DNA from: Gammaproteobacteria bacterium
GTDB lineage: Bacteria > Pseudomonadota > Gammaproteobacteria > UBA6002
Direction: 5' to 3'
DNA length: 64,000 nucleotides
Assembly (NCBI GenBank): GCA_013697705.1
Contig: JACCWJ010000021.1
Location: forward strand, 173,956-237,955
The position numbers and the translations under genes are program-made. The notes under the pieces are model-generated. The model searched no databases and had not been told where the DNA came from. It saw only the letters and a list, made by a program, of their open reading frames with translations. Numbering within the stretch: position 1 is the stretch's first letter; each line of letters opens with the position of its first letter. Below, piece by piece: positions 47,019 to 58,300 of the stretch.

Positions 47019-49454
47019 ATGCAAGATCATCCGGAATTTTTTGAAGATCACGTCGAAAAAAACAGAACTTGGTATACTATTTTAACGCGGGGTATACTCA
47101 GCGTTGTAACAGGTGCTGATACTCTTTTTACCCTTATAAAGCAATATTGCACGTGGCGCCTGCATTTTACCAAGGGAATAAATTCTGTACTTCGCACGGC
47201 AGATTTTTATAAATCGGGGAAGTCAGCCTACTTTGCGGGTCCCATAATTATTGGTTCTATTATTGGGGCTCCGATCTTTTTGGCCTCAGCTGCAGTCGAA
47301 GAATATGAAAGATACAAAAATGAGAAAGAAAGAATCGAGCAAGCCAGACTGCTGGGCTTAGAAGTAAAATTTGTTAACGATGGTCTTAATACAAAGTTAA
47401 CCGGGAAGTTAAATGGCGTTGATTTTTCTTTGCGCGACGATGGGCAATACGGATTAAATAATGATCAACTGCTGATATATATTTTGCATCAATACCTTCA
47501 GGCTCATGATCTTCATGATCTTGTAGGGGAAAAATTTCGGGAAAGCCTAGTAGAAAAAAGAGGCAATAAAGGTTATTTGCCAGGGCAAGAAGGTATGATT
47601 CGCCTTCTCGAAAAAGCCCTCAGTCACTACAGTCGCACTACTGTTACTCGTGTTGATCCTTACTTTCCTGATAAAGTTAATACCTACATTAACACCATTC
47701 AAAAACAAGCTACGAATCTTACCTGGCCTGAGGGGTTTAGCGGTAAGGTAGTCGCCGCCCTTAGTTTAGGTGAAGTTGCTCCATTTGAAGTTCCAATTGA
47801 CCCTGTCATCAAAAAGAAACAATCAAAAATCTTAAGGGCTGTAAAAAATATCATGCAATTCTTGCATAGAAATAATACAGCCATGGCAATGGTTACTGGG
47901 GTTGCTATTATTGCAGGGTTGGCAATCTCATGGCCTGTATTTATTGTGGCAATAATTGTCGGCCCCCTGGCAGGCATAGCAGGTATTCTCTATAGCCGCT
48001 ATATCACTAAGATCAATAAGCGCAAAGCGATCGAAGTTAATAGAACTATTGAGCATGATAAAACCAGACATGACCTTCTTTACAAGGTCAATTCGCTGCA
48101 GGGCAAACAATACCAATATGATAAACAACCTGTAAAAGAGAATGCGGGTCCCCCAGAAGCCCTTATTGCATTACCCGAAATTGATAGAGCCATTAAGGCT
48201 CGTCTCATAATTCATACCATTGCTCAATGGGGTTATTGGCTTTCTATTGGTCTTGTGGTTGGAATTGCCATTATGTGTACCATTTGTTTATTAGCCCCCT
48301 TAATCTTGCCTGCCATACCTCTCGTCGGGTTGCCTCTTTTCGCCACTTCTTTTACCTGGACCGGTTTAGCGGCAGGATTAATGGGAATAGTGTACGGCCT
48401 TCGTTATGGCTTCAAAAATGCGAAAGATTATCTCACTAAGGAGGGTCAAGCCGAGGTCGATCGTATTCGAGTAGTGCACTCTCGAGTAGAAAATTGTCGC
48501 AGACGTGTTGGCGACAAGGCTTTTGACCCCCTTTTTAAGTACTCAAAAGAGCAATTAGTCGCTGAATTGTTAAGAGCTTATAATGAGTTTTCTCGACAAA
48601 AAAAGGCTACGTATAACAAGGTTCAAAGACAAATTGACGGTGCAGCAGACAAGGCTTTGGAAGATGTTTTAGCGCGAAAAGAAATGATCCTGCTTCGATT
48701 AGAAGAGGTCACTGGAATCAGACGTGATCGCGACTCAGTAACTGGATTACCTCAGAATCAAACAGCAGACTTTTATAATAAATTGTCGCTCTTCTTACAA
48801 GAAGATAAAAGCCTAGCCCCTGATGCGAATAGATTACTTACAGAATTTAAGACAGAGATTCTAGATGTAAAAAGTTCTGTCGAGGCTCATCCTCGTACTG
48901 GATGGTTCTCCAGTATCAATAAACACAATTTATTCAGCCTTAATCGCAAAGCAAATAAATATATTTTCCCTGCAGCGGGGGCAGCCTGTATAGCACTGGT
49001 TTTAGGAGCAATGTTATTTGGTCCGGGCGCTGTTGTAGCATTTAGTCTCGTGGCTGTTGCGGTAGCAGGATTTTTTGTTGCTCAAAAAATATGTGAATAT
49101 AAAGCAGCTAAAAATTTGGAAAAATTGTCTGATACTGAAATGAAGGTATCGTTAATTGAGACTATTTGTAAAGCAGAAAAGAGTACTGCTAAGTTGGCGC
49201 AAGTGAAAGATTCCCAAAAGGGAGCCATACCATCTACGCCGGGTGGTTCGAGGGAACCGCTATTCTCCTTGGAGGAAAATAATTCAAACGGTCAGGGAGC
49301 ATTAAGGAAGGAAGGAAGGCCTAGCAGTGGCTTCTTTTCCGGGTTTGGGTATAATCAAGCCGCAAATCATAATGAAAGACCTGGCGGTGGGGAAGAATCA
49401 CTCGGCATCGATCTCTTCGATCCTGGCATAGCAGTGGGTGGTATTAGTAATTAA
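47019..49454 (+). CDS. Unrecognised 811-residue multi-span membrane protein
   Basis: No known family was recognised. Hydrophobic segments come in four groups (about residues 69-92, 286-327, 405-460 and 650-690), mostly looking like hairpins. Between them lie long charged helical regions (about 95-285, 330-400, 465-645), the third partly coiled-coil. The last 90 residues are polar and Gly/Asn/Ser-rich. No signal peptide is seen; the first 60 residues are soluble. GTGAGGA precedes the ATG. Large proteins with paired membrane hairpins occur among secreted effectors of intracellular bacteria, but nothing here proves secretion. Confidence 0.75.
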   Translation: MQDHPEFFEDHVEKNRTWYTILTRGILSVVTGADTLFTLIKQYCTWRLHFTKGINSVLRTADFYKSGKSAYFAGPIIIGSIIGAPIFLASAAVEEYERYKNEKERIEQARLLGLEVKFVNDGLNTKLTGKLNGVDFSLRDDGQYGLNNDQLLIYILHQYLQAHDLHDLVGEKFRESLVEKRGNKGYLPGQEGMIRLLEKALSHYSRTTVTRVDPYFPDKVNTYINTIQKQATNLTWPEGFSGKVVAALSLGEVAPFEVPIDPVIKKKQSKILRAVKNIMQFLHRNNTAMAMVTGVAIIAGLAISWPVFIVAIIVGPLAGIAGILYSRYITKINKRKAIEVNRTIEHDKTRHDLLYKVNSLQGKQYQYDKQPVKENAGPPEALIALPEIDRAIKARLIIHTIAQWGYWLSIGLVVGIAIMCTICLLAPLILPAIPLVGLPLFATSFTWTGLAAGLMGIVYGLRYGFKNAKDYLTKEGQAEVDRIRVVHSRVENCRRRVGDKAFDPLFKYSKEQLVAELLRAYNEFSRQKKATYNKVQRQIDGAADKALEDVLARKEMILLRLEEVTGIRRDRDSVTGLPQNQTADFYNKLSLFLQEDKSLAPDANRLLTEFKTEILDVKSSVEAHPRTGWFSSINKHNLFSLNRKANKYIFPAAGAACIALVLGAMLFGPGAVVAFSLVAVAVAGFFVAQKICEYKAAKNLEKLSDTEMKVSLIETICKAEKSTAKLAQVKDSQKGAIPSTPGGSREPLFSLEENNSNGQGALRKEGRPSSGFFSGFGYNQAANHNERPGGGEESLGIDLFDPGIAVGGISN

Positions 49455-49523
49455 TCATAGTTGTTAGTTCTGCGACATACCCCCCACGTCGTCCCGCGAC
49501 GACGAGGAGGGATCCAGTTGCTC

Positions 49524-50630
49524 TTACTCCATAATTATCTCTGACCATTTATGCTTTTGCACCATTGTTGAGAGCAGCATCAGCAAGGGTATAACAAATA
49601 AGAGTGCCAGGCATAATATCCCCGCATAATTTAATGCTCTTAAAAAGATAGCAGGCCACAACAAGACAATTGCTAAGGGCGGTGCTAATGCCAGACCAAC
49701 GATCAAAAGGTTGTTGGTTTGTTTTTTTAATCTCATGCCGTCAGCAAGAAAATCTGCCAAACTCAAGGCCACCCCTAAAAAGGAAGTTAACACACAAAGT
49801 GAAGTGAATAGATTAGTTAAAATATTAATTCCCCTATTATTCACGTGGTTAGCCAAGGCGAGTACCATTGCCTTTAAAGGGTGAGTATTGGAATACATCG
49901 CACTTAAGTCAGTGGCGGTGGGAATAGTGGCTTGAACTACGAAAATCCAGGCAAGATAAAAAATTAAGGGGATGAGTCCGCCTAAAAAAATTGCCCAGTA
50001 CAGCTTTTTTGTGTCGCTGCTTAAGTAGCTACGAATTGAAGGGATAATACAGGCATAACCAAACGCTGTAATACAGGTGATTGCTGAGCCATTGCCTTGC
50101 AAATGTCGAAAAGATAAATTTGGAATGGCGGTAAATGGAATCAGTAGCAAAATTAAAATTATACATATCAATAATTTACTGCTCATCAAGCCGCGGTTTA
50201 CATAATCTACTAATCGGATTCCTTTATAAACAATAAATCCAAGACAAACGGTAAACAATACAGCATTTAACCACATGGGCGTTTGTATCTTAAATTGTTC
50301 AAATAGGATGCCCAGTAAATCTTCCCCACTTGAAATATAGGCGGCTAAAAGCGTATACAGAAGCGCTAAGGTGATCACCCAAGTGATTACCGCTCCCGTT
50401 TTACCTAGCGTTTCCTTGGACATAGAGATTAAATTACTGTTCTCAGGAAGTTTTAAATTCACTCGCAGAAGTGCGAACGCCCCTATCATCATCATTGCCC
50501 AAGCACCTAACATAATAATGATGGTTCGCGTGACACCTTCTTGAGCTGTAGCCATCGGCAATGCGAGCATACTGCCGCCAATGCAAGTCCCTAAAATTAA
50601 AAAAATCGCACCAATAAATCTGCTATTCAT
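49524..50630 (-). CDS. Aromatic amino-acid transporter (TyrP/Mtr, HAAAP family)
   Basis: This 368-residue inner-membrane permease with about eleven spans begins like TyrP (MNSRFIGAIFLILGTCIGGSMLALP), and has the family-typical GYACIIPSIRSYL in the middle. ATG at 50630 has AGAGG five bases upstream; the ATG at 50648 would add six residues. Family members import tyrosine or tryptophan with protons. It lies 4 kb from the orphan trpB, so both may serve aromatic amino-acid supply; specificity is not visible. A CGTCG-TCCCG-CGACG hairpin near 49488 lies beyond the stop. Confidence 0.9.
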   Translation of the reverse strand: MNSRFIGAIFLILGTCIGGSMLALPMATAQEGVTRTIIIMLGAWAMMMIGAFALLRVNLKLPENSNLISMSKETLGKTGAVITWVITLALLYTLLAAYISSGEDLLGILFEQFKIQTPMWLNAVLFTVCLGFIVYKGIRLVDYVNRGLMSSKLLICIILILLLIPFTAIPNLSFRHLQGNGSAITCITAFGYACIIPSIRSYLSSDTKKLYWAIFLGGLIPLIFYLAWIFVVQATIPTATDLSAMYSNTHPLKAMVLALANHVNNRGINILTNLFTSLCVLTSFLGVALSLADFLADGMRLKKQTNNLLIVGLALAPPLAIVLLWPAIFLRALNYAGILCLALLFVIPLLMLLSTMVQKHKWSEIIME

Positions 50631-50868
50631 AAAAGCCTCTATCAGCATTTATCTGTTTAGTTGAGAAAAGAATTCGGTAATGTTGGTCGATAAATAATAT
50701 GCCCTAGGGGGCAAAATAGTTAAAATAGCAGGTATAGAAGGGGCAAAGAAAAACGTCTTTAAAATTATTTAAAGAAGAAGATGAGCGTTTTGGGGCATTC
50801 AATCTTTTATTCATTTTTTTATGATATTATGCTTTAAAAAATTATGCAATTTTTCGTGAGATAAAATT

Positions 50869-52176
50869 TTGGACAAGAAATCACCACCAATAATTACCAT
50901 AAATAGTTTGAGTCACGATGGGAGAGGAATTGGGTATCTTTCCGGTAAAGCAACCTTTGTAGAAGGGGCTTTAAAAGGTGAGGAACTTGAAATTGAGTAT
51001 CTCAAACGGAAAGCCTCATGGGATGAAGCTAAAATCGTAAACATTCTTTCGCCAGCCCCAGGCCGAAAAAAACCAGCCTGTGATTTTTTTACTATCTGTG
51101 GCGGGTGTAGTCTTCAGCATATGGATAATTCGAGTCAAATAATACACAAAGAGTCCGTATTGATTGAGCAATTGTTGCATATTGGGAAGGTCACCCCCAA
51201 AGAAATACTACCCCCGGTATTTGCCAATGAATATGGATACCGTCGTAAAGCGCGTCTGGGGGTGCGCTATGTATTCAAAAAAGAAAAATTATTGATTGGT
51301 TTTCGCGAAAGAAATGGCCGTTATTTAGCAGATATTGAGGCTTGTTCTGTATTGCACCCTAGCATTGGGCAAAACATTCCACTACTGCGTGATTTCATAT
51401 TATCGCTAGAAGCTTACTTACATATACCACAATTAGAAGTCGCTGTCGGAGGGGACAGCACTGCAATTATTATTCGCCATATGGAACCTTTCAACGTAAA
51501 GGACCAAGAGACCATGCAAAAATTTGCGACGGTAAATAATTTTCAAATTTATCTGCAACCAAAAGGGCCAGAGTCAGCTTATTTATTTTATCCTCAAAAT
51601 ACGCACCCTCGATTGCGTTATCTATTGGAAGATTATCAATTAGAAATGCTATTTCATCCCACTGACTTCACTCAAGTGAACAGTGAGATAAATAAAAAAT
51701 TAATTCAACAAGCAATTGCTTTGTTAAAACCTAATCAAGATGAGACCTTATTGGATTTATTTTGTGGGATTGGAAATTTCACACTTCCTTGTTCCCGTTT
51801 TTATAAAAAAGTAGTAGGGGTAGAAGGGAGTCAACTTATGGTAGAGCGGGGTTATGAAAATGCGTTGCATAACGCGATTACCAATGTTGAATTTCATTGC
51901 CGTAATTTGGCTGAGCAAAATGATTCTGATAGTTGGATGCAAAATTTTGATGCTATTTTACTCGATCCGCCGCGCATTGGAGCATGGGAAATCATTCAAA
52001 AAATACCCCATAGTAATACTAAAAAGGTGCTTTATATTTCTTGTAATCCAGCCACTTTATCACGCGATGCCGCTCATCTTTGTCAGAACGGTTTTATGTT
52101 GGATTCCGTTGGCGTATTGGATATGTTTCCCCACACCAGCCATGTTGAATCTATAGCATTATTCACACGAAAATGA
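50869..52176 (+). CDS. rlmD: 23S rRNA (uracil-1939-C5)-methyltransferase
   Basis: The 435-residue SAM enzyme starts with a TRAM domain (about 5-60). The iron-sulfur cysteines are in PACDFFTICGGCSLQH (with a fourth near residue 160), the SAM motif in LLDLFCGIGNFTLP, and the catalytic cysteine in YISCNPATLSRD. It methylates U1939 in 23S rRNA. TTG is the predicted start; no ATG fits. It directly precedes relA, as in E. coli. Confidence 0.93.
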   Translation: MDKKSPPIITINSLSHDGRGIGYLSGKATFVEGALKGEELEIEYLKRKASWDEAKIVNILSPAPGRKKPACDFFTICGGCSLQHMDNSSQIIHKESVLIEQLLHIGKVTPKEILPPVFANEYGYRRKARLGVRYVFKKEKLLIGFRERNGRYLADIEACSVLHPSIGQNIPLLRDFILSLEAYLHIPQLEVAVGGDSTAIIIRHMEPFNVKDQETMQKFATVNNFQIYLQPKGPESAYLFYPQNTHPRLRYLLEDYQLEMLFHPTDFTQVNSEINKKLIQQAIALLKPNQDETLLDLFCGIGNFTLPCSRFYKKVVGVEGSQLMVERGYENALHNAITNVEFHCRNLAEQNDSDSWMQNFDAILLDPPRIGAWEIIQKIPHSNTKKVLYISCNPATLSRDAAHLCQNGFMLDSVGVLDMFPHTSHVESIALFTRK

Positions 52177-52183
52177 GGCGTCT

Positions 52184-54397
52184 ATGAGACGACAATCTAA
52201 ATTAGTTTATACAGACAGGGGTGCCATTAATATAGAGGCATGGTTGTACAACCTCGTTATGGAACGTCAGAAATCTGATGAAAATTTATTGCGAGAAGCG
52301 AGTTTTTTAGCAAAGCTTGCTGGAGAAGATCATCTAACGCCGAATGGTGAATCGTGTTTACACCAAGGCCTAGCGATGGCCGAGATTTTGGCAGATTTAA
52401 ATCTGGATGATGACACGTTAGCGGCTGCCATGGTGTATAGCTCGGTACAAAACGCTGATCTAACTTTAGAAGATGTTGAAGAGCATCTCGGTAAGGAAGT
52501 CACGAAGTTGATTAGAGGCACGCGTCAAATGGATGCAGTGCATTCACTACATGGAAAACTAACACAAGGAACTCACCTCGCTTCTACTATCGATAATCTG
52601 CGTAAAATGATGCTGGCCATGGTGGATGATGTTCGCGTGGTGTTACTCAAACTTGCTGAGCGTCTTTGTATCCTTAGAAATATGTTGGCTTTTTCCGAAG
52701 TTGAAATGAAACGAATTGCGAAAGAAACTATGGATATTTATGCGCCACTCGCAAACCGTTTGGGAATTGGACATTTAAAATGGCAGCTTGAAGATCTTGC
52801 TTTCCGTTATCTCGAGCCAGAGGAGTATCATCTTTTATCTAAAGGTTTAAAGGAACGCAGAGTTGATCGTGAAGACTATGTTGTATCATTAATCAACACA
52901 CTGAAAGATGAGTTGCAGAAAGCAGAAATTAGCGATTGTGATGTTACAGGACGCGCGAAGCACATTTACAGTATCTTTCGAAAAATGCAGCGCAAACATG
53001 TGACCTTGGATGAAATTTATGATGCGATTGCTTTTCGCATTTTAGTATCAAACATTGAGGATTGTTATTCGACATTAGGGATAGTTCATTCTTTGTGGGA
53101 ACACATTCCAAAAGAATTTGATGATTATATTATTCATCCTAAACCGAATGGTTATCGTTCCATCCACACGGCGGTGATAGGTCCTAACGATAAATATATA
53201 GAGATTCAGATTCGTACTTTTGACATGCATCGAGAAGCTGAATTGGGTGTTGCTGCACACTGGATTTATAAAGAAGGTTCTACCAGTAAAACGAGTTATG
53301 AAACAAAAATCGCGTGGTTGCGTCAAGTTATGGGGTGGCAAAAAGAAATCACCGAAACTCAAAAAGAAAGCCAAGAAATTTTTTCAAATATTTTTGAAGA
53401 CAGATTATATGTGTTTACGCCCAATGGTGATGTCATAGAGCTACCTGGCGGTTCTACACCTTTAGATTTTGCCTATCATATTCATACTGAATTAGGCCAC
53501 CGATGTCGCGGTGCGAAAATTAACGGTTCCATTGTTCCGCTTACCTATTCATTAAAGTCGGGGGAAAAAGTTGACATCTTAACGGCAAAACAAGGTCACC
53601 CCAGTCGTGACTGGTTGAATCCCCACTTGGGTTATTTAAAAACCGCCCGCGCCAGAGCGAAAGTTTTGAATTGGTTTAGAAAACAAGATTACGATCGGCA
53701 TCACGCCGAAGGTCATGATCTTCTCGAGCGAGAATTAAAGCGCCTTGGGATTAGAGATGTTTCTTATGAGGAGCTATCCGATAAATTGCATCAAAAATCT
53801 AAAGAAGAAATGTTAGTTGCACTGGGGCGCGGTGATTTAAGAATACATAATGTCATGCTCGCCGCGCAAATGATGACCGATACCCCCAAAGAGACAGAAA
53901 AATTCATTCCTACTTTTGCTGATGTTTCAAAAATCAAATCACAAGTTTCAGATGCTGATATTGTTTTTGAAGGCGTGGAAAATTTATTAACCTATTTAGC
54001 CAAGTGTTGCAAACCTGTTCCCGGTGATCAAATTATTGGCTATATCACCATGGGTAGAGGAATTTCTATACACCGTCAAGATTGTCAAAATTTAGTGGAG
54101 AGATCAACTCTATTTCCAGATCGCAAAATCGAAGTTAAATGGGGGGGCGGTAGTGATAAGCGTTACCCTGTCGATTTGAATGTGCTCAGCTACGAGCGGG
54201 ATGACCTTGTGCAACATATCACCGCGTTATTGGCCAACGAACATATTCCGATTGCAGCTATTAATATCACGCATAATCGTACCAATAATACCGCTATGAT
54301 CCATCTAACTATTGAGGTAGACAGTTTGAATCCACTCAGCCGATTATTGGCACGCATTTCACAGTTGCAGGGTGTGATAAGTGTGCAGCGTGACTGA
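52184..54397 (+). CDS. relA: (p)ppGpp synthetase RelA
   Basis: The 737-residue stringent-response enzyme has a degenerate HD hydrolase domain: the His-Asp pair is replaced in AAAMVYSSVQ. The synthetase domain has GRAKHIYSIFRKMQ and the EFDDYI motif, the acidic EXDD form typical of monofunctional RelA rather than SpoT. The TGS domain (RLYVFTPNGDVIELPGG) and C-terminal zinc-finger/ACT regions are complete. It should make ppGpp on stalled ribosomes with uncharged tRNA. Confidence 0.96.
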   Translation: MRRQSKLVYTDRGAINIEAWLYNLVMERQKSDENLLREASFLAKLAGEDHLTPNGESCLHQGLAMAEILADLNLDDDTLAAAMVYSSVQNADLTLEDVEEHLGKEVTKLIRGTRQMDAVHSLHGKLTQGTHLASTIDNLRKMMLAMVDDVRVVLLKLAERLCILRNMLAFSEVEMKRIAKETMDIYAPLANRLGIGHLKWQLEDLAFRYLEPEEYHLLSKGLKERRVDREDYVVSLINTLKDELQKAEISDCDVTGRAKHIYSIFRKMQRKHVTLDEIYDAIAFRILVSNIEDCYSTLGIVHSLWEHIPKEFDDYIIHPKPNGYRSIHTAVIGPNDKYIEIQIRTFDMHREAELGVAAHWIYKEGSTSKTSYETKIAWLRQVMGWQKEITETQKESQEIFSNIFEDRLYVFTPNGDVIELPGGSTPLDFAYHIHTELGHRCRGAKINGSIVPLTYSLKSGEKVDILTAKQGHPSRDWLNPHLGYLKTARARAKVLNWFRKQDYDRHHAEGHDLLERELKRLGIRDVSYEELSDKLHQKSKEEMLVALGRGDLRIHNVMLAAQMMTDTPKETEKFIPTFADVSKIKSQVSDADIVFEGVENLLTYLAKCCKPVPGDQIIGYITMGRGISIHRQDCQNLVERSTLFPDRKIEVKWGGGSDKRYPVDLNVLSYERDDLVQHITALLANEHIPIAAINITHNRTNNTAMIHLTIEVDSLNPLSRLLARISQLQGVISVQRD

Positions 54398-55373
54398 TCG
54401 ATCGCACTCAAGAGATGTGAAAACAAATGTTTTTAGATCCGCGTGGTGGTTAGCGAATTCTCATCTGCAAACTATCTGGCCAGTTCTTTCTAGGCGAAAA
54501 ATTAATCTTCCGCTACGTCGTGAAAGACTCGAATTACCTGATGGTGATTTTTTAGACCTCGACTGGATGGGCAGCAATAGTGACCATATTGTGTTGGTAC
54601 TACATGGTCTAGGGGGTTCAGTTAATTCTCCTTATGCACAAGGTATTTTGAAAGTCATTGCAACATTCCAGTGGCAAGGCGTTTTTATGCATTTTCGGGG
54701 TTGTAGCCACGAACATAACCGTCTGCCGCGTAGTTACCATTCTGGCGAGACAGAAGATTTGAAATGGGTTATTAATGAAATAATGCGACGTTTTCCCAAT
54801 GCTAAGTTATCGGTGATCGGATTTTCATTAGGGGGCAATGTATTATTAAAGTGGTTGGGTGAAGAAGGAAAAACCGCGGCAGTTACTTGCGCGATTGCTG
54901 TATCTGTCCCATTTGAATTAAACAAGGTCGCGAATCGAATGCGTTCGGGGATATCACGATTTTATCAATGGTGGTTATTGCGCCAATTAAAACAAGATAT
55001 TATTGAGAAATTTAAAGACAAACCGTCAGTCATTGATCTGGGAAATTTGAAAAAGTTGCGCACTTTTTGGGAATTTGATGATAAGGTCACTGCCCCCTTG
55101 CATGGCTTTATTAATGTTGATCATTATTATAAAACGGCTAGCTCGCGGCAATACCTAAAAGCGATAGCCATACCCACCCTTATTATCCATGCTAAAGATG
55201 ATCCTTTCATGACGCCTGATGCCATTCCTAAGGTTGAGGAAATTTCTAAAGATATCACTTTGGAGTTAACTGAATCCGGTGGGCATGTGGGCTTTATTTC
55301 AGGAAGCATCCCTGGTCGTTCCAAATATTGGTTAGAGGAACGGATTCCTAGATTTATTCAAGAATATATATAA
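54390..55373 (+). CDS. YheT-family alpha/beta hydrolase
   Basis: The protein (about 327 residues) has the family's N-terminal FRSAWWLANSHLQTIWP, LELPDGDFLDLDW, the oxyanion VLHGLGGSVNSPY, nucleophile serine in VIGFSLGGNVLLKWLG, and the histidine in ESGGHVGFI. YheT proteins are hydrolases of uncertain substrate. The start is uncertain (GTG at 54381, 54390 or 54417). The gene overlaps the relA end. Confidence 0.88.
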   Translation: MTDRSHSRDVKTNVFRSAWWLANSHLQTIWPVLSRRKINLPLRRERLELPDGDFLDLDWMGSNSDHIVLVLHGLGGSVNSPYAQGILKVIATFQWQGVFMHFRGCSHEHNRLPRSYHSGETEDLKWVINEIMRRFPNAKLSVIGFSLGGNVLLKWLGEEGKTAAVTCAIAVSVPFELNKVANRMRSGISRFYQWWLLRQLKQDIIEKFKDKPSVIDLGNLKKLRTFWEFDDKVTAPLHGFINVDHYYKTASSRQYLKAIAIPTLIIHAKDDPFMTPDAIPKVEEISKDITLELTESGGHVGFISGSIPGRSKYWLEERIPRFIQEYI

Positions 55374-55399
55374 TTCTTCAATTCAAAAGGGGAACCAAG

Positions 55400-58300
55400 C
55401 TATATTTTGGGAGGCAAATCGTTGTCGGCATCTACATTAGGAGCAACATCTGAATCGATAAGAGGTTTTTCAATATTACTCAACCATTTATAAAAATCAT
55501 CTGCATCATCCTTTCTGAAAAATCCTAATGGTCTACTAGCCGATGCCTTTTTAGCATTATCAATTAAGCTGTTTAAAAATGCAGCGTTTGCGGTACTCTT
55601 GAGACTATCTATCCTCATTAACATTTGGTATGCATGAAAGGGTAGTTTGAAAGCAATATCCACTTCATCCATTTTTGCAGCATTTTTTATGTTATATGAT
55701 TCTCCACCTCGAGAAAAAAAAGTGTTCACCTTTCCCGCTAAACCTAAAATTCTTGATCTTATTTCATCTATATACGGTTGAACATCCTTTACTGGGTGAG
55801 GTTGACTTATAAACTTTTGATCGAAAGCCTGAAATATGGCGTGGGATTGCGCTTGATTTAAAAAAGGGTGTGCTTTTCTTAAGGCATTAATAAAATTCTG
55901 ATATCGATGCGATGGTGATAATTCTTCTTTTAATTCAGGATAAATATATTCATAGATTCTTTCTGGTTGATAAAATTCGTCAAAAAGGTCGTGAGCAGAT
56001 TTATAAAATGCAGAACCCTCAATTAGTTCAACCTCATCTATAGGAAGGAACTCTGAAACTTTTTTACGCGAATCAAACTCACGTAACTCAGCTAAAATAT
56101 TAGCGAGATCTGCTGAGTTTTTCACTAAAGACAGCTCAGGCCCAATTTTTGCAAGCAACTTATAGAAATCATGCGTATGCGTGTGGCGATTAAAAACCGC
56201 CTTTTTATTAAGACGCTGGTTTGCTATGGCCACCATCCTAGAGAGGGCGTCAGTATTGGCCTGAATATCGGTAGACACATGAATGCCCCTGTCCCTCATT
56301 TGCCCAAGACCAGTAGGGGAGCGTTTTTTTTGCCAGAATGCTTTATCATTTACGATATTTTTAGTTTCTAATAATAAAGCCGTAATTAGGTCTTCCCGAG
56401 AAAGTTCGGCTAAAATAAATTTAGGATCAACCGGAAAGAAGTCGGGATAGCGAGTGAATGTGTTTGCAGCAGCATTTAATAAATCCATATTTTGGGGGGT
56501 ATAAGATTTTTGTATGCAAGTTTCTACATATTTTTTATAGAACATTACCAGTTCTGATTTCACCAGCTCATTAAAATCATCGATTGCAACATCAGTCTGA
56601 TTTAACGACTTAAGTTTTAGAAACAGGGTCTCAACGAGAAGTTTCAATTCCTTAGGAATTTTGCCCCGGAAAATTTCGTCGAGCTTCGCGACCATTTTTT
56701 CCAAGTGCACATTTTTTGGTGAAGGCGGATGCTTAGGTTCTGATGGAATGGGCTGATTATTTTCGCCTCGAACATTCGCTTCATATTGTTCATATAAAAT
56801 TGCAGCATCACTCTCGCTAATTACTGGCAAACGCTGCGGATTGCTGAAATAAGCGGGAATTATATTAAGGAGGAAACTTTTTTTGGCATTTTCTAATGCA
56901 GTTATCCTCTCTGACTTATCAGCTATCATAGATGCTTTGTAAATAGCGACTATGTATAGTGCCATAACATGATATTTTTGATCGAGATTGTTATGTGCGA
57001 AATTAAAATCATTAATTCCTTGCTTAGCCAAATACGCGGGATAATTGCTTACTATGATAGAGAGTGAATGGGCAATTATTTTCGAAGCCTCAATGAGAGA
57101 GCTACTCAAGTTCTTTGCTAAAGAATTAGGAGGTATAGGGAATAATAACTTAATAATGTTATTGTTTGCATAATTTGACAAGTCATTCTTAATCAATTCG
57201 GCACATATATCAAAACTTTCAATGGCTCTAATTGAGAATCCCTGACCAAATGCTGACTTATTAACTGAAGCTGGTAGTGGTTTTTTACCCTCAACTTTAG
57301 CAGGTTCGCGCACGGAAAATATAGCGGGAACTGGTTGCTGCGTAGGATTCGCTTTATATGCTAAGGGGATCACTAATCCATTTCTTTCTATTTCTTTTAT
57401 AACAGAGGTATTTACATAGTATTGGCCTGTTACATCTCTATCATTTCGCCAGTAAAAATAGGGGTAATCTTGATGTTGATATTCGCTAGTATTAAGATGA
57501 TCGGGGGCGGTTATATGCTTATCCGTTAAAGCGTTACCTAAAGATTTCAGTAAGGAGGCGTGATGATCATCGACTTGATAAATGACGGCTTCTTTACCGT
57601 ATTCATTGCTCGCCTGGGAGGCAACGCGCCATTGTGTATTATCAAGAATTTTAAATGTTACAGCTTCTTCTGCGCTAAACAATATAGGTAAGATGATTTC
57701 GAATATTTTTTTATATTCCGTTTCAGTGTTTTGTCTATCACCTTTACTTAATGAAACATGACATTTGGGACCAATAATTTCATTATTATGCAGAGCATAC
57801 ATTTTAGTCAGTGGGTCAAATTTACAAGGACTAAAATAAATATAGCCCCCCGTGTTTTTGTTAGCGTCCGGTGGATAATGAATTTTCCAAATTTTTTCTT
57901 GATTAGCTAGTTTTTTGGGATTGTAACTAAAATGCTCTCCATCACAATAGAGGGCCTCATTAACCTGAAGAGCCTTCATTTTCTCAAGCAATTTATCTAT
58001 ATTTTCATTTACGGGAAATACTTCCGAATTTCTGGGGTTTTCCAGAATTTGAGGCAACTTTGCATTAACCTTCTCTAAAATAGTAACGAGAGTTGGGTCT
58101 CGGAATTTGAGTAAGTCCTGGTTATAGGTCGATTGGATTGCCGATAAAATTCCTAAAATTTGATCTTTTTCGAAATAATTGCCAGCTATTTGCAGAAGGA
58201 TGGCATTCACTCGCTTTTCAACCATTGCGTTAGGAAGAAGGCCTGCGGGCAATATAGATTTAAAAGGCTCAATGATCAATTGCTTGTAGTATTCCTCAAC

